The notes: a model not told the origin generated them from the sequence alone. Numbered from the stretch's first letter, positions 1 through 8,583 are shown. The stretch: DNA of 64,000 nucleotides from M3007 sp046316495 (GCA_046316495.1 JBKDAM010000045.1:121486-185485); one strand, 5' to 3'. Made by a program: numbers and translations.

Positions 1-136
1 TCCCAAAAAAAAGAATCAAAATTTGTCCGGTAAAGGCTAGGAGGTCCCCCGACCTTTGCAGCCAGAAAGCAGTGGACAGCCTCCAATCGCTTTTCTATCA
101 TACCATCTCTTTTATCTTTACTCGATCTGGTCTCTT

Positions 137-170
137 GCTTTCCACCGGCCCTCTGGGTCCGGTGGAAAGC
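137..170. terminator. Hairpin, possible terminator
   Basis: The arms 137-148 and 159-170 are perfect 12-bp inverted repeats around a 10-nt loop. No clean T-run follows on either strand, so intrinsic termination is only possible, not shown. Confidence 0.35.
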
Positions 171-224
171 GCATTTTACCCAATCCCGTTCCACGACCTG
201 CACGTTCCTCTCACAAAAAAGCCC

Positions 225-233
225 TACCTTTGC
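225..233 (+). promoter_or_regulatory. Bacteroidota -7 promoter element
   Basis: TACCTTTGC matches the Bacteroidota -7 consensus TAnnTTTG and lies 19 nt before the ATG at 253. No clear -33 TTTG is seen at the expected distance. Confidence 0.6.
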
Positions 234-252
234 CGATCTAATCTACTATTAC

Positions 253-867
253 ATGTATAAACGATTTTTTTCACTCGCTCTATCTGTTAGCCTGCTAGCG
301 GCTTGCCAATCCGACCCCGCAGCCAATACCAGCTCCACACCCGATCCCAACCAGCCGGTCATCGACTCCGCCACTGGACAAGCCATTCGCCTCCCCAATA
401 AATGGAAAGGAGAAGCAGCCTGCGATCTTCTGACCGACCAAGAGTTTTATGGTCTGTTCAAGGTAGAAGAAAAAAGGGATGTGGCCAATCGCCGCACCTT
501 GCCCAACGCCAACTACTGCCTGCGCACCTGGAAAAAGCCCGACTGGAGGGAACGCGAGGTCCTGGAAACTAAAAATCCAAAAATCGCCACGAACCCGGAA
601 AGCATGCTTGCCATCGAAGTCCTGGACTTTGGCACGCCCATCGTCGCCCAAACCCAATTTGAAAGCATCCAAACAAACGCTGTAAAAGGCTACCGCACAC
701 CGGTGCCCAACCTCGGCGAAGGCGCCCTTTGGAGCACCGAAAATAGCATGCTCCTGTTCAAAAAAGGGCACCTGTGCATCCAAATTAAACTCGACCATGC
801 CGATTCAGTAGACGAGAACCTGCCGCTGGCCGTCGAAATCGCCAAACTGGCCCTGCAGAAAATGTAA
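253..867 (+). CDS. Hypothetical lipoprotein
   Basis: This 204-residue protein starts with a typical lipoprotein signal peptide: Lys-Arg, a hydrophobic core, then the lipobox LLAAC with the acylated Cys at position 18. A Ser/Thr/Pro-rich linker follows. The mature part is a single soluble domain with three further Cys residues (in AACDLL, NYCLRTW and HLCIQI). I do not recognise the family. It should sit in the outer or inner membrane facing the periplasm or the surface. A consensus promoter lies just upstream and the next gene follows after about 90 nt on the same strand, so co-transcription is possible. The start is well supported by the signal peptide. Confidence 0.75.
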   Translation: MYKRFFSLALSVSLLAACQSDPAANTSSTPDPNQPVIDSATGQAIRLPNKWKGEAACDLLTDQEFYGLFKVEEKRDVANRRTLPNANYCLRTWKKPDWREREVLETKNPKIATNPESMLAIEVLDFGTPIVAQTQFESIQTNAVKGYRTPVPNLGEGALWSTENSMLLFKKGHLCIQIKLDHADSVDENLPLAVEIAKLALQKM

Positions 868-954
868 ATACCCCGGCAACGGAACCAACCCTATCAACAG
901 AAATATCTGTCCCCCGTTGCAGCAGTTTCTCCCGGCATGGTGTATACTTGCCGA

Positions 955-2148
955 ATGAAACACATTCCATTTCTCTTTCTGGTCTTTTTTCTAACAACTG
1001 CTCCTGGCTACCTACCTGCCCAGGAGCAGTTGTCGTTATCGTACTTTCTGCCCGCCGGCAGTTATGACCCCAAGGTGCCCACCCCCGCCCAATTCCTGGG
1101 CGAGGAGCTCGGCTCGAGGCACCTGAGCCACGACCAACTCCTGGCCTACATGCGGCAGCTGGCCAGTACCAGTCCACGGATTCAACTCCAGGAATACGGG
1201 CGCAGCCATGAAAACCGACCGCTGGTCTGCCTGCGGATAGCAGGGCCTACCCTTCAACCCCAACTAGAGGCCCTCAAAGCCCGAAGAAGGGCCCTCATTG
1301 AAGGAAACTCCTCAGCTCCGGCCGACTTGGAGCGGATGCCCGGCGTCCTTTACATGGGCTATTCCATCCACGGCAATGAAGCTTCCGGCTGCCATGCCGC
1401 CGTCGCGGTCGCTTATTGGCTAGCCGCCGCACAAGGCCCCGCTATCGACGCCCTCCTGGAAAACAATGTGGTCCTCCTCGACCCCTGCTTTAATCCCGAC
1501 GGATTGCAGCGTTTCTCCAGCTGGGTCAATAGCCGACGCAGCCAGACCAGCAGGACCGATCCTGCCGACGATGAATTCAACGAACATTGGCCCGGTGGAC
1601 GGTACAACCACTATTGGTTTGACCTCAACCGCGACTGGCTGGTGCTGCAGCAACCCGAATCGGAGGGAAGGGTTCGCCTATTTCAGGAATGGCTCCCCAA
1701 TATCCTCACCGATCACCATGAAATGGGCAGTAACAGCACCTTTTTCTTCCAGCCTGGGGTGCCTACCCGAGTTAACCCCATCACACCCGCCCGCAACCAA
1801 GAGCTGACGGCCGAAATTGCCCGTTTCCATGCCAACGCCCTTTCTGAAAAAGGAATCCTCTTCTACTCAGGGGAAAATTTTGATGATTTCTATTACGGAA
1901 AAGGCTCGACCTATCCGGATGCCAATGGCAGCATCGGCATCCTCTTTGAACAAGCCTCCAGCCGAGGCAGCGCACAAGAAACCAGCAATGGAATCCTCAC
2001 CTTCGCCTACAGCATCCGGAACCAGGTAATCACCTCCTTCAGCTCCCTGAAAGCCCTGGAAACCAAACGGACAGAGCTCAATCAATACCTGTTGGACTTT
2101 TACCAAACTGCGCGAAAAGAAGCCGAAAAAAACCCTGTAAAAGGATAA
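955..2148 (+). CDS. M14 family zinc carboxypeptidase, truncated by in-frame stop
   Basis: This is a secreted M14-type metallopeptidase (397 residues) with a signal peptide ending near YLPAQ. The first zinc ligands are in SIHGNEAS (His and Glu of HxxE), the third His is in TDHHEMG, and the catalytic Glu is in GILFEQASSRG, so the whole catalytic site is present. The ATG at 955 is chosen over an upstream GTG at 937 because it opens the signal peptide. The frame ends at a TAA at 2146-2148, but the same frame continues without any stop to 3501 and encodes the C-terminal half expected for this family. The break is therefore most simply one nonsense mutation, or a sequencing error. The truncated protein could still be an active peptidase without its C-terminal domain. 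Confidence 0.8.
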   Translation: MKHIPFLFLVFFLTTAPGYLPAQEQLSLSYFLPAGSYDPKVPTPAQFLGEELGSRHLSHDQLLAYMRQLASTSPRIQLQEYGRSHENRPLVCLRIAGPTLQPQLEALKARRRALIEGNSSAPADLERMPGVLYMGYSIHGNEASGCHAAVAVAYWLAAAQGPAIDALLENNVVLLDPCFNPDGLQRFSSWVNSRRSQTSRTDPADDEFNEHWPGGRYNHYWFDLNRDWLVLQQPESEGRVRLFQEWLPNILTDHHEMGSNSTFFFQPGVPTRVNPITPARNQELTAEIARFHANALSEKGILFYSGENFDDFYYGKGSTYPDANGSIGILFEQASSRGSAQETSNGILTFAYSIRNQVITSFSSLKALETKRTELNQYLLDFYQTARKEAEKNPVKG

Positions 2149-3501
2149 CTGATCCAAGCGAAAGGAAAAGATGCCTCCCATCTCCATGAATTTGAGCGCA
2201 TTCTGACGATCCACCGGATTCAGTTCCACCCTCTGAGCGAAAATACCCGCGTCCAGGACCTGGAATTTCACAAAGAATCCGCCATCGTGGTTCCCACCAA
2301 TCAAACCCAATACCGACTGATCCGGGGCATCTTCGAGCGGCCCACTCAATTCCGCGATAGCCTCTTTTACGATATCTCCGCCTGGACCCTACCGGATGCG
2401 TTTGGGCTGCAATGGGCACCCCAGCATGGTATGTGGCTGCGCCATGCTGGCGCAGAGCAGCGCCAGCATGGCGCAGCCACATACCAGCATGGCACAGATA
2501 CGGCTGGCACAGATACCTATGGATATATGATACCAGCCGATGCAGCAGGCTTGCCCGCATTGCTCGTGCAGCTGCTCAAAAAAGGATACTGCGTCAAAAC
2601 GGCCACCCAAACGTTTGAAATTGCCGGACAAACTTTCCAGCCCGGCAGCCTGTTCATCGCCTCCGACCGGCAGCCGGGCGACCTGAACCGCCTACCAGCC
2701 CTCTTGGAAAGCGCTACGCCGCACCACCTGGCCGTAGAAGAAGGGAGCAGCGACAGCGGTCCATGGCTCGGCAGCAACCACTTTGTAAACTGTAGTCTAC
2801 CGAAAGTCCTAATCGCCACAGGAGAAGGAATAAACCCCTTGGATGCCGGTGAAATCTGGCATTATTTGGATACCCGACTGGGACTGGCCTGCACCCTGGT
2901 CGAAAAAGACCGCCTTGCCAACCTAGCGCTGAGTAAATACCAGGTACTGATTTTGCCGGATGGAAATTACAAAGAGTTGTCGGCCGACAAGCTCAAGGAA
3001 TTTGTCCAAAATGGAGGCACCTTAATTGCGACAGGCAAGACGATTCAGTGGCTAAAAACGGCTGGAATCTCCAATGCGGAAGCCAGGCAATTGCCCGCGG
3101 TACCCAACCGTAAAAACACCCCTTTCAACCGACGCTCCGAGGCGGGTGCTGCCCGGAATATGCCGGGAGCCATCTTCGCGGCTACCCTTGATACTACCCA
3201 TCCGATTGGATACGGAATGCCTGCGGACCTCAGCGTATTTCTTCCGGAGGCCCTCTTTCTGGAGCCCACTGACCAGCCTGCACAGACCCCGATGCGGCTC
3301 AGCAGCCAGCCCCTTTTGGCTGGCTACCTGCACCCCAGCCTGCAAGCGACCTGTTCCGGCGCCGCTCCCCTACTGCTGCAGCCCATGGGCAGCGGCCGGG
3401 TAATCCAATTTGCTATGAACCCCAATTTCAGGGGATTTTGGAGAGGCACCGAACGGCTCATGGGGAACGCCGTTTTGTTTGGACCGCTGATCCGAAATTA
3501 A
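2149..3501 (+). pseudogene. C-terminal half of the M14 peptidase, cut off by the stop at 2146
   Basis: Reading directly on from the TAA, the frame is open for 450 codons and begins LIQAKGKDASHL. The first possible in-frame start is a GTG at 2287, with no convincing initiation context, so separate translation is doubtful. The later part (VLIATGEGINPLDAGEI, then YQVLILPDGNYKELS and NGGTLIATGK) looks like the class I glutamine-amidotransferase-like domain found at the C-terminus of many large bacterial M14 proteins. Between the halves the frame crosses a palindromic, low-complexity insert at about 2421-2520 that is translated as His/Gly/Ala/Gln-rich sequence. Together 955-3501 is one broken gene of about 848 codons. 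Confidence 0.7.
2427..2486. repeat. 60-bp perfect palindromic element inside a reading frame
   Basis: The arms 2427-2453 and 2460-2486 are perfect 27-bp inverted repeats around a 6-nt loop. The element is exactly 60 bp, a multiple of three, so the surrounding frame stays open. The word CCAGCATGG occurs three times in and around it (2421, 2463, 2484), and a 15-bp tandem pair with 11 or more identities follows at 2491-2520. I did not notice another copy in this window. Confidence 0.8.
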
Positions 3502-3506
3502 ACCGA

Positions 3507-3540
3507 TTGGGCACTGGCTGGACTGCCGGCCAGTGCCCAA
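3507..3540. terminator. Hairpin after the M14 gene, possible terminator
   Basis: A perfect 12-bp stem (3507-3518 with 3529-3540) and 10-nt loop begins 6 nt after the stop codon at 3501. It is in the right place for a terminator but no T-run follows. Confidence 0.5.
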
Positions 3541-3822
3541 CCAACGAAGGGTAAAAAGCAGTCGAGCGGACTTCCTGCTGAGCATTTTTTAAACAGAAAA
3601 ACAATTGATAAATTCAATTAATATCAAGAGAAATCCCCTAATAAAATCCTGATTTTCATGAAATTACTTACAAAACAATTTTATATACATTTAAAACAAT
3701 ATTCGAGTTACTAACATTGTGGAAAACTATATACATTTTTTTTAAAATTGAAAATCAATTACTTGCGTAAGTTATCAACATACTGTGGAAAAACTCCCAA
3801 GCGGCATACTTCCTACTTGCCT

Positions 3823-3830
3823 TAATTTCG
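3823..3830 (+). promoter_or_regulatory. Candidate promoter for nrdBA
   Basis: TAATTTCG matches the -7 consensus TAnnTTTG at seven of eight positions. It is the best candidate in the leader but lies about 300 nt before the start codon. Confidence 0.3.
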
Positions 3831-4134
3831 CAGTCTGATTGCGTTGAAACAAAAAACGGTTTTCCGTTTCCTTTCCGCAACGAAAACACCCTTAAAAAGA
3901 GCCCTTTTCACACGACCTGTTGAAGGTCAATACTTTAATAAATTCGGTTGTACGGACGGAACTTGATTCGCTCAAGGCCTCCTTTCGTTTTCTCCAAATC
4001 AAATGAAAAAGATTGACCTATGATCAGCCTGTTTCTACGCTTTTTTTAGCAATGTACCGGCCGGTTGCAATACTTCAACAGCGGCTTTTTTCCGCACCAA
4101 GAAAACTACCATAACAAGTAATCATACACCATCC

Positions 4135-5121
4135 ATGTCACAAGCAATACCCAGCACAGAACCCATTTTGATGGAGAATCCCAACCGATTCGTCCTCCTT
4201 CCAATCAAGTACCCGGAAGTATGGGACTGGTATAAAAAAGCAGAAGCATCTTTCTGGACAGCAGAAGAGATTGATTTGGCACAAGACCTGAGCGACTGGG
4301 ACAACAAGCTGAACGACAACGAGCGGCACTTCATCAAGCATGTGCTTGCCTTTTTTGCCGCTTCCGATGGAATTGTCAACGAAAACCTGGTGCTTAATTT
4401 CATGAGCGAAGTCCAGATTCCAGAAGCCCGCTGCTTCTACGGATTCCAAATCGCCATCGAAAATATCCACTCAGAAGTATACTCCCTTCTGATTGACACG
4501 TACATTAAAGACCCTAAAGAGAAAGACTTCCTGTTTAACGCCCTCCAAAACCTAGAGTGTGTATCCAAAAAAGCCAATTGGGCACTTCGTTGGATCGAAA
4601 ACGCTCCCACATTTGGACACCGGCTGGTTGCCTTCGCAGCTGTAGAAGGCATCTTCTTCTCCGGCTCGTTCTGCTCCATCTACTGGCTTAAAAGCCGCGG
4701 GCTAATGCCAGGACTGACCTTCTCCAACGAGCTGATTAGCCGTGACGAAGGCATGCACTGTGATTTCGCTTGCCTGCTGTTCTCCATGCTTCAAAACCCA
4801 CCTTCTCCAGAAGACGTACGGGCCATTATCACTGAAGCTGTAGAGTTTGAAAAAGAATTTGTTACGGACGCCCTGCCTGTAAGCCTGATCGGTATGAACG
4901 CCCAGCTCATGCAGCAATACATCGAGTTTGTGGCCGACCGCCTGTTAATGACCCTCGGCCAACCAAAAGTGTACCAGGCCACCAATCCCTTCCCATTCAT
5001 GGATATGATCTCCATTCAAGGAAAAACCAATTTCTTTGAAAAACGAGTGGGTGACTACCAAAAAGCAGGGGTAATGGCCAACCGAGAAGAGCAAACCTTC
5101 TCCCTCGACGCTGACTTTTAA
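4135..5121 (+). CDS. nrdB: Ribonucleoside-diphosphate reductase, beta subunit (class Ia)
   Basis: NrdB carries the diiron-tyrosyl radical that drives reduction of ribonucleoside diphosphates to deoxyribonucleotides in the cytoplasm. The family ligand motifs are all visible: EEIDLAQD (Asp47), ENIHSEVY (Glu109 and His112, with the radical Tyr116) and RDEGMHCDFA (Glu and His, about residues 203-210). The motif FSGSFCSIYWLKSRGLMPG is typical of eukaryote-like class Ia R2 proteins. The C-terminus ends in EEQTFSLDADF, the acidic/aromatic tail that docks on NrdA. Length 328 residues is normal. nrdA follows 49 nt downstream on the same strand, so the two form an operon. Confidence 0.95.
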   Translation: MSQAIPSTEPILMENPNRFVLLPIKYPEVWDWYKKAEASFWTAEEIDLAQDLSDWDNKLNDNERHFIKHVLAFFAASDGIVNENLVLNFMSEVQIPEARCFYGFQIAIENIHSEVYSLLIDTYIKDPKEKDFLFNALQNLECVSKKANWALRWIENAPTFGHRLVAFAAVEGIFFSGSFCSIYWLKSRGLMPGLTFSNELISRDEGMHCDFACLLFSMLQNPPSPEDVRAIITEAVEFEKEFVTDALPVSLIGMNAQLMQQYIEFVADRLLMTLGQPKVYQATNPFPFMDMISIQGKTNFFEKRVGDYQKAGVMANREEQTFSLDADF

Positions 5122-5170
5122 CAAACGACCAAATATTTAATTTTTATTACACACATCTTAATCTGTCTCT

Positions 5171-7630
5171 ATGCAAGTAATTAAACGATCCGGGCGCCGC
5201 GAAGACGTGTCTTTCGACAAAATCACCGCGCGGCTTAGAAAATTATCCTACGGCCTCGATCCTCAGTTTGTCAGTATCCATGAAATCTCCAAAAAAGTAA
5301 TCATGGGCCTCTACGATGGTGTCACCACCGTGGAACTCGACAACCTGGCTGCCGAAACCGCCGCTACCATGGCCACCATCCACCCGGATTATGCCCTGAT
5401 GGCTGCTCGAATCGCCGTTAGTAACCTGCACAAAGAGACCGAAAAGAGTTTTTCCAAGGTAATCGATGCCTTGTACAAATATGTGGACCCCAAAACAGGG
5501 GAACGCGCCGGCCTGATCGGGGAAGAAACCCACCGGGTCATTATGAAGCACAAAGACCGCTTCGATAGCGCTATTATCTTCGACCGGGACTTTGATTTCG
5601 ACTACTTCGGCTTCAAAACCCTGGAGCGCTCTTACCTCATGCGCATGCACGGCAAGGTAGCAGAACGCCCACAACACATGTTTATGCGGGTCTCTGTCGG
5701 TATCCATGGCGAAGACATCGAATCCGCCATCGAAACCTACAACCTGATGAGCGAACGCTGGTTTATCCATGCCACTCCCACGCTCTTCAACGCAGGCTCT
5801 CCAAAGCCACAACTCTCCTCTTGCTTCCTTTTGAGCATGACAGAAGATTCCATCAACGGAATTTTTGAAACCTTGCAACGCTGTGCCCTCATCAGCCAAA
5901 GCGCAGGAGGTATCGGTCTAAGCATTCACAACATCCGCGCAACCGGATCCTACATAAAAGGAACTGGAGGCACCTCGAACGGAATCGTTCCCATGCTCCG
6001 GGTCTTTAATGATACCGCCCGCTATGTTGACCAAGGTGGAGGCAAAAGAAAAGGAGCTTTCGCCATTTACCTCGAACCCTGGCATGCCGATATCTTCGAA
6101 TTCCTGGACCTGAAAAAGAACCATGGAAAAGAAGAAATGCGCGCACGCGACCTGTTCTACGCCCTGTGGATCAGTGACCTGTTTATGGAACGGGTACGCG
6201 ATGACAAATCCTGGTCGCTCTTTGACCCAAGTGAAGCACCCGGCCTCTTCGATTGCTATGGCACCGAATTCGAAGCCCTCTACCATCAGTACGAGCAGGA
6301 AGGACGCCAACGAAAGGTGGTTAAAGCCCGCGACCTCTGGAACGCGATCCTCGAAAGCCAAATCGAAACCGGAACCCCCTACATTCTGTACAAGGATCAT
6401 GCAAACCGGAAAAGCAACCAGCAAAACCTGGGAACCATTCGCTCTTCCAACCTATGTACCGAAATCATGGAATACACCTCTAAAGACGAGGTGGCCGTCT
6501 GTAACCTGGCATCCATCGCACTTCCAAAATTTGTTCAAAACGGGGCATTCGACTTCCATAAACTGGTCGAAATCACCCGGGTCGCTACCCGAAACCTGAA
6601 CAAAATCATCGATGTAAACTACTACCCCATCCCGGAGGCACGGAATTCTAACATGCGGCACCGCCCCATCGGAATCGGAGTACAAGGCCTTGCCGATGTG
6701 TTTATCCTACTCGGAATGCCCTTCGAAAGCCCAGAAGCCCGGAAGCTAAACAGCGAAATTTTCGAGGCGATCTACTACGGCGCTATGCTCGAAAGCATCG
6801 AATTGGCCGAAAAATTTGGCGCCTACGAATCGTTCCAAGGTTCCCCACTGAGCAAAGGTCTTTTCCAGTTCGACCTCTGGAATGTAACCCCAAGTAATAA
6901 TTGGGACTGGGCAGCCCTCCGTGAGCGCGTTAAAAAATCAGGCGCCCGCAATTCCCTGCTCCTGGCTCCCATGCCCACCGCCAGCACCAGCCAAATCCTG
7001 GGCAATAACGAGTGCTTCGAGCCCTATACCTCGAACCTTTACACCCGCCGTACACTCGCCGGAGAACACATCGTGGTAAATAAACACCTGATGCGTGACC
7101 TGGTACGCTTGCAGCTCTGGAACGAAGAAATGCGGGAAGCCATCATGGCCGCCAACGGATCGATCCAAGGAATGGAGGATATCCCCGCACCCGTCCGCGA
7201 AATTTATAAAACCGCCTACGAAATTAGCCAAAAAGCAATCATCGATATGTCGGCCGACCGCGGTGCATTCATCTGCCAAAGTCAAAGCCTTAACCTGTTC
7301 ATGGAAGCACCTACCTTCGCAAAGTTGTCCTCCATGCACTTCTACGCATGGCAAAAAGGCCTCAAAACCGGCATGTACTACCTGCGCTCCAAGGCTGCCA
7401 CTGACCCAATTAAATTCACCTTAGGTCAAAAGCACCAACAAAAATTCAGCAGCAGCAACATCGCGGTGTCCGCCGAAACCAGCGTGCGCACCAAGGTAAG
7501 CCCAAGTTTGCCCGATATTCAAGAACTCCGACAAGAGGCGCCCTCCGCTATATCTATGTCCGTTCCAGATCCAATGATCGGAAAGGTATGCAGTATGGAC
7601 GATCCATCCTGCGAAGCCTGCTCTGCATAA
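5171..7630 (+). CDS. nrdA: Ribonucleoside-diphosphate reductase, alpha subunit (class Ia)
   Basis: NrdA holds the active site and the allosteric sites of the aerobic ribonucleotide reductase. Residues 1 to about 90 form an ATP-cone (MQVIKRSGRREDVSFDKI), so activity is likely regulated by ATP/dATP. The redox Cys lies in PQLSSCFLL. The Asn-Cys-Glu catalytic trio is in NLCTEIMEYTSKDE, near residue 427. APMPTASTSQILGNNE is the conserved substrate-binding loop. The C-terminal swinging arm ends CEACSA, with Cys814 and Cys817 as the thioredoxin-reducible pair. Length 819 residues is normal. It is the second gene of the nrdBA operon; the beta-before-alpha order is unlike the E. coli operon. Confidence 0.95.
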   Translation: MQVIKRSGRREDVSFDKITARLRKLSYGLDPQFVSIHEISKKVIMGLYDGVTTVELDNLAAETAATMATIHPDYALMAARIAVSNLHKETEKSFSKVIDALYKYVDPKTGERAGLIGEETHRVIMKHKDRFDSAIIFDRDFDFDYFGFKTLERSYLMRMHGKVAERPQHMFMRVSVGIHGEDIESAIETYNLMSERWFIHATPTLFNAGSPKPQLSSCFLLSMTEDSINGIFETLQRCALISQSAGGIGLSIHNIRATGSYIKGTGGTSNGIVPMLRVFNDTARYVDQGGGKRKGAFAIYLEPWHADIFEFLDLKKNHGKEEMRARDLFYALWISDLFMERVRDDKSWSLFDPSEAPGLFDCYGTEFEALYHQYEQEGRQRKVVKARDLWNAILESQIETGTPYILYKDHANRKSNQQNLGTIRSSNLCTEIMEYTSKDEVAVCNLASIALPKFVQNGAFDFHKLVEITRVATRNLNKIIDVNYYPIPEARNSNMRHRPIGIGVQGLADVFILLGMPFESPEARKLNSEIFEAIYYGAMLESIELAEKFGAYESFQGSPLSKGLFQFDLWNVTPSNNWDWAALRERVKKSGARNSLLLAPMPTASTSQILGNNECFEPYTSNLYTRRTLAGEHIVVNKHLMRDLVRLQLWNEEMREAIMAANGSIQGMEDIPAPVREIYKTAYEISQKAIIDMSADRGAFICQSQSLNLFMEAPTFAKLSSMHFYAWQKGLKTGMYYLRSKAATDPIKFTLGQKHQQKFSSSNIAVSAETSVRTKVSPSLPDIQELRQEAPSAISMSVPDPMIGKVCSMDDPSCEACSA

Positions 7631-7640
7631 TACCCTTTAT

Positions 7641-7680
7641 CCTTGACTATGCAGCCTAATCCAGGGTGCATAGTCTAAGG
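7641..7680. terminator. Hairpin after nrdA, possible terminator
   Basis: The arms 7641-7653 and 7667-7680 pair over 13 bp with one bulged base, starting 10 nt after the nrdA stop codon. There is no T-run after it. Confidence 0.4.
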
Positions 7681-7870
7681 AATAATCCTAAACCCTCGGC
7701 GTCTTCCATCGATTTCGTAAGACCGTTCCGAATCTATCCGGCAAGCAAAGGTGTAGCAATCGTTTCAGCGTACATTAGTCCCTTCCCTTTGCTTTTCCAT
7801 GAGTGTGCCGATCGCAGTAATGTATGAAGGCTCCGCTGTTAACTGATTTCCAGGCTTGACCGGGCTTAAG

Positions 7871-7906
7871 GAAGGCGTTCCCGCAGGAGGAGGCGCCTTC
7901 TTTTTT
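7871..7906 (+). terminator. Intrinsic terminator
   Basis: GAAGGCG (7871-7877) pairs with CGCCTTC (7894-7900), followed directly by six T. It is oriented for plus-strand transcription and lies 240 nt beyond the nrdA stop. Confidence 0.7.
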
Positions 7907-8012
7907 GTTTTCCGCCCAAAAACAGATCACCCGTAGTTCCTATCCCGCTCGTTTCACCGGGCATTAACAGACCTGCCCCCGAAAACACTAACTTCCATTA
8001 TCATTCAACCAC

Positions 8013-8021
8013 TACATTTGC
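8013..8021 (+). promoter_or_regulatory. Bacteroidota -7 promoter element
   Basis: TACATTTGC matches TAnnTTTG and lies 10 nt before the ATG at 8032. Confidence 0.55.
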
Positions 8022-8031
8022 AATCAAAAAA

Positions 8032-8529
8032 ATGCCCAATACTTCTACTAAACGCAAAGATGGCCTGCTCCTGGCGGCGATCGCATTGATCGGGTTGACC
8101 GGGCTCTTCTTGATCCAAACCAGTCGCGAACAGCAGCAAACACCCGAAACCAACAAAACCCTGCTCCAACCGACGTCCAATCCCACGGAAACACCAACTG
8201 GCCCTCAAGCCAGCATACAAAATGTACCCCTGAACCTGCTGCGCGAAAGCGAACAGCCAGAAATGAATGTCCCCTTCACCTACGAATTAGCCGATTTCTC
8301 CAAAGGAGGTCAATACTTGCTCGACCCCGGTGACGGGAGCCCCTTACAAGCCTTTGTGGACGGTAAATTGAACTACACCTACCGACAAGCAGGCGTCTAC
8401 TCCGTCTCCATTTTCGCCGTAGATGGGGATAAAAACTATAAAATGTTGACCGTCTCTAAACAAGTAGCCAATAAAACCGAACTCAAAAACATCAACCAAA
8501 AAACACGAAAACCCGTCATAGATTATTAA
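8032..8529 (+). CDS. Membrane-anchored protein with a PKD-like domain
   Basis: This 165-residue protein has a short Lys/Arg-rich N-terminus, one hydrophobic segment at about residues 10-28 (LLLAAIALIGLTGLFLIQ), then a Gln/Thr/Pro-rich linker. The rest resembles one PKD-type beta-sandwich: LLDPGDGSP matches the family's DxGDG(S) turn, and YRQAGVYSVSIFAVD matches its closing strands. The topology predicts a cytoplasmic N-terminus and a domain outside the inner membrane. Function is unknown; PKD folds usually serve protein or glycan contact. An ATP-grasp gene follows after 85 nt with its own promoter-like element. Confidence 0.65.
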   Translation: MPNTSTKRKDGLLLAAIALIGLTGLFLIQTSREQQQTPETNKTLLQPTSNPTETPTGPQASIQNVPLNLLRESEQPEMNVPFTYELADFSKGGQYLLDPGDGSPLQAFVDGKLNYTYRQAGVYSVSIFAVDGDKNYKMLTVSKQVANKTELKNINQKTRKPVIDY

Positions 8530-8575
8530 TACACAATTTTTTTTGCCAAATACTCCGATTCTTTTGAGATTGAAG

Positions 8576-8583
8576 TAGATTTG
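8576..8583 (+). promoter_or_regulatory. Bacteroidota -7 promoter element
   Basis: TAGATTTG matches TAnnTTTG and lies 31 nt before the ATG at 8615. Confidence 0.5.

Larger units (their letters stand above)
1..252. other. Left-edge intergenic region
   Basis: No gene is supported here. The open frames are short, lack family character and overlap one another. The stretch holds a 12-bp perfect hairpin at 137-170, which may be the terminator of a gene to the left of the window, and a consensus promoter element at 225-233 for the lipoprotein gene that follows. A second, weaker promoter-like word (GACCTTTGC) lies near 52-60. Confidence 0.6.
3502..4134. other. Long intergenic leader upstream of nrdB
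   Basis: No gene is supported in these 633 bp. After the hairpin at 3507-3540 the sequence becomes AT-rich. It contains three words that differ from the DnaA box TTATCCACA at one position: 3718-3726 and 3784-3792 (reverse orientation) and 3772-3780 (forward). The word TATATACAT occurs twice, at 3682 and 3728. A promoter-like TAATTTCG is at 3823-3830, which would leave an untranslated leader of about 300 nt before nrdB. I saw no NrdR-box pair and no recognisable riboswitch. Confidence 0.6.
7631..8031. other. Intergenic region with an orphan terminator
   Basis: No protein gene is supported in these 401 bp. The part between the hairpin at 7641-7680 and the strong terminator at 7871-7906 is about 190 nt with no reading frame of note. 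It could be a long nrdA 3' untranslated region or a small RNA gene. It does not show the hallmarks of tmRNA, SRP RNA or RNase P RNA. The last 130 bp hold the promoter of the next gene. Confidence 0.45.

Noticed and set aside
56..260. Two overlapping 61-62 codon frames near the left edge
   Set aside because: Their translations have no family character, they overlap each other and run across the hairpin at 137-170 and the promoter at 225-233.
2421..2520. CRISPR-like repeat
   Set aside because: The repeated words are few, lack regular spacers and lie inside a continuous reading frame; no cas gene is in the window.
2287..3501. Independent 404-residue gene after the M14 stop codon
   Set aside because: Its first possible start is a GTG deep inside sequence that is open and continuous with the upstream frame; it is better read as the cut-off C-terminal half of one gene.
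3502..4134. Chromosomal replication origin
   Set aside because: Although DnaA-box-like words cluster here, there is no dnaA gene, no 9/9 box and no clear unwinding repeat set; promoter control of nrdBA is the simpler reading.
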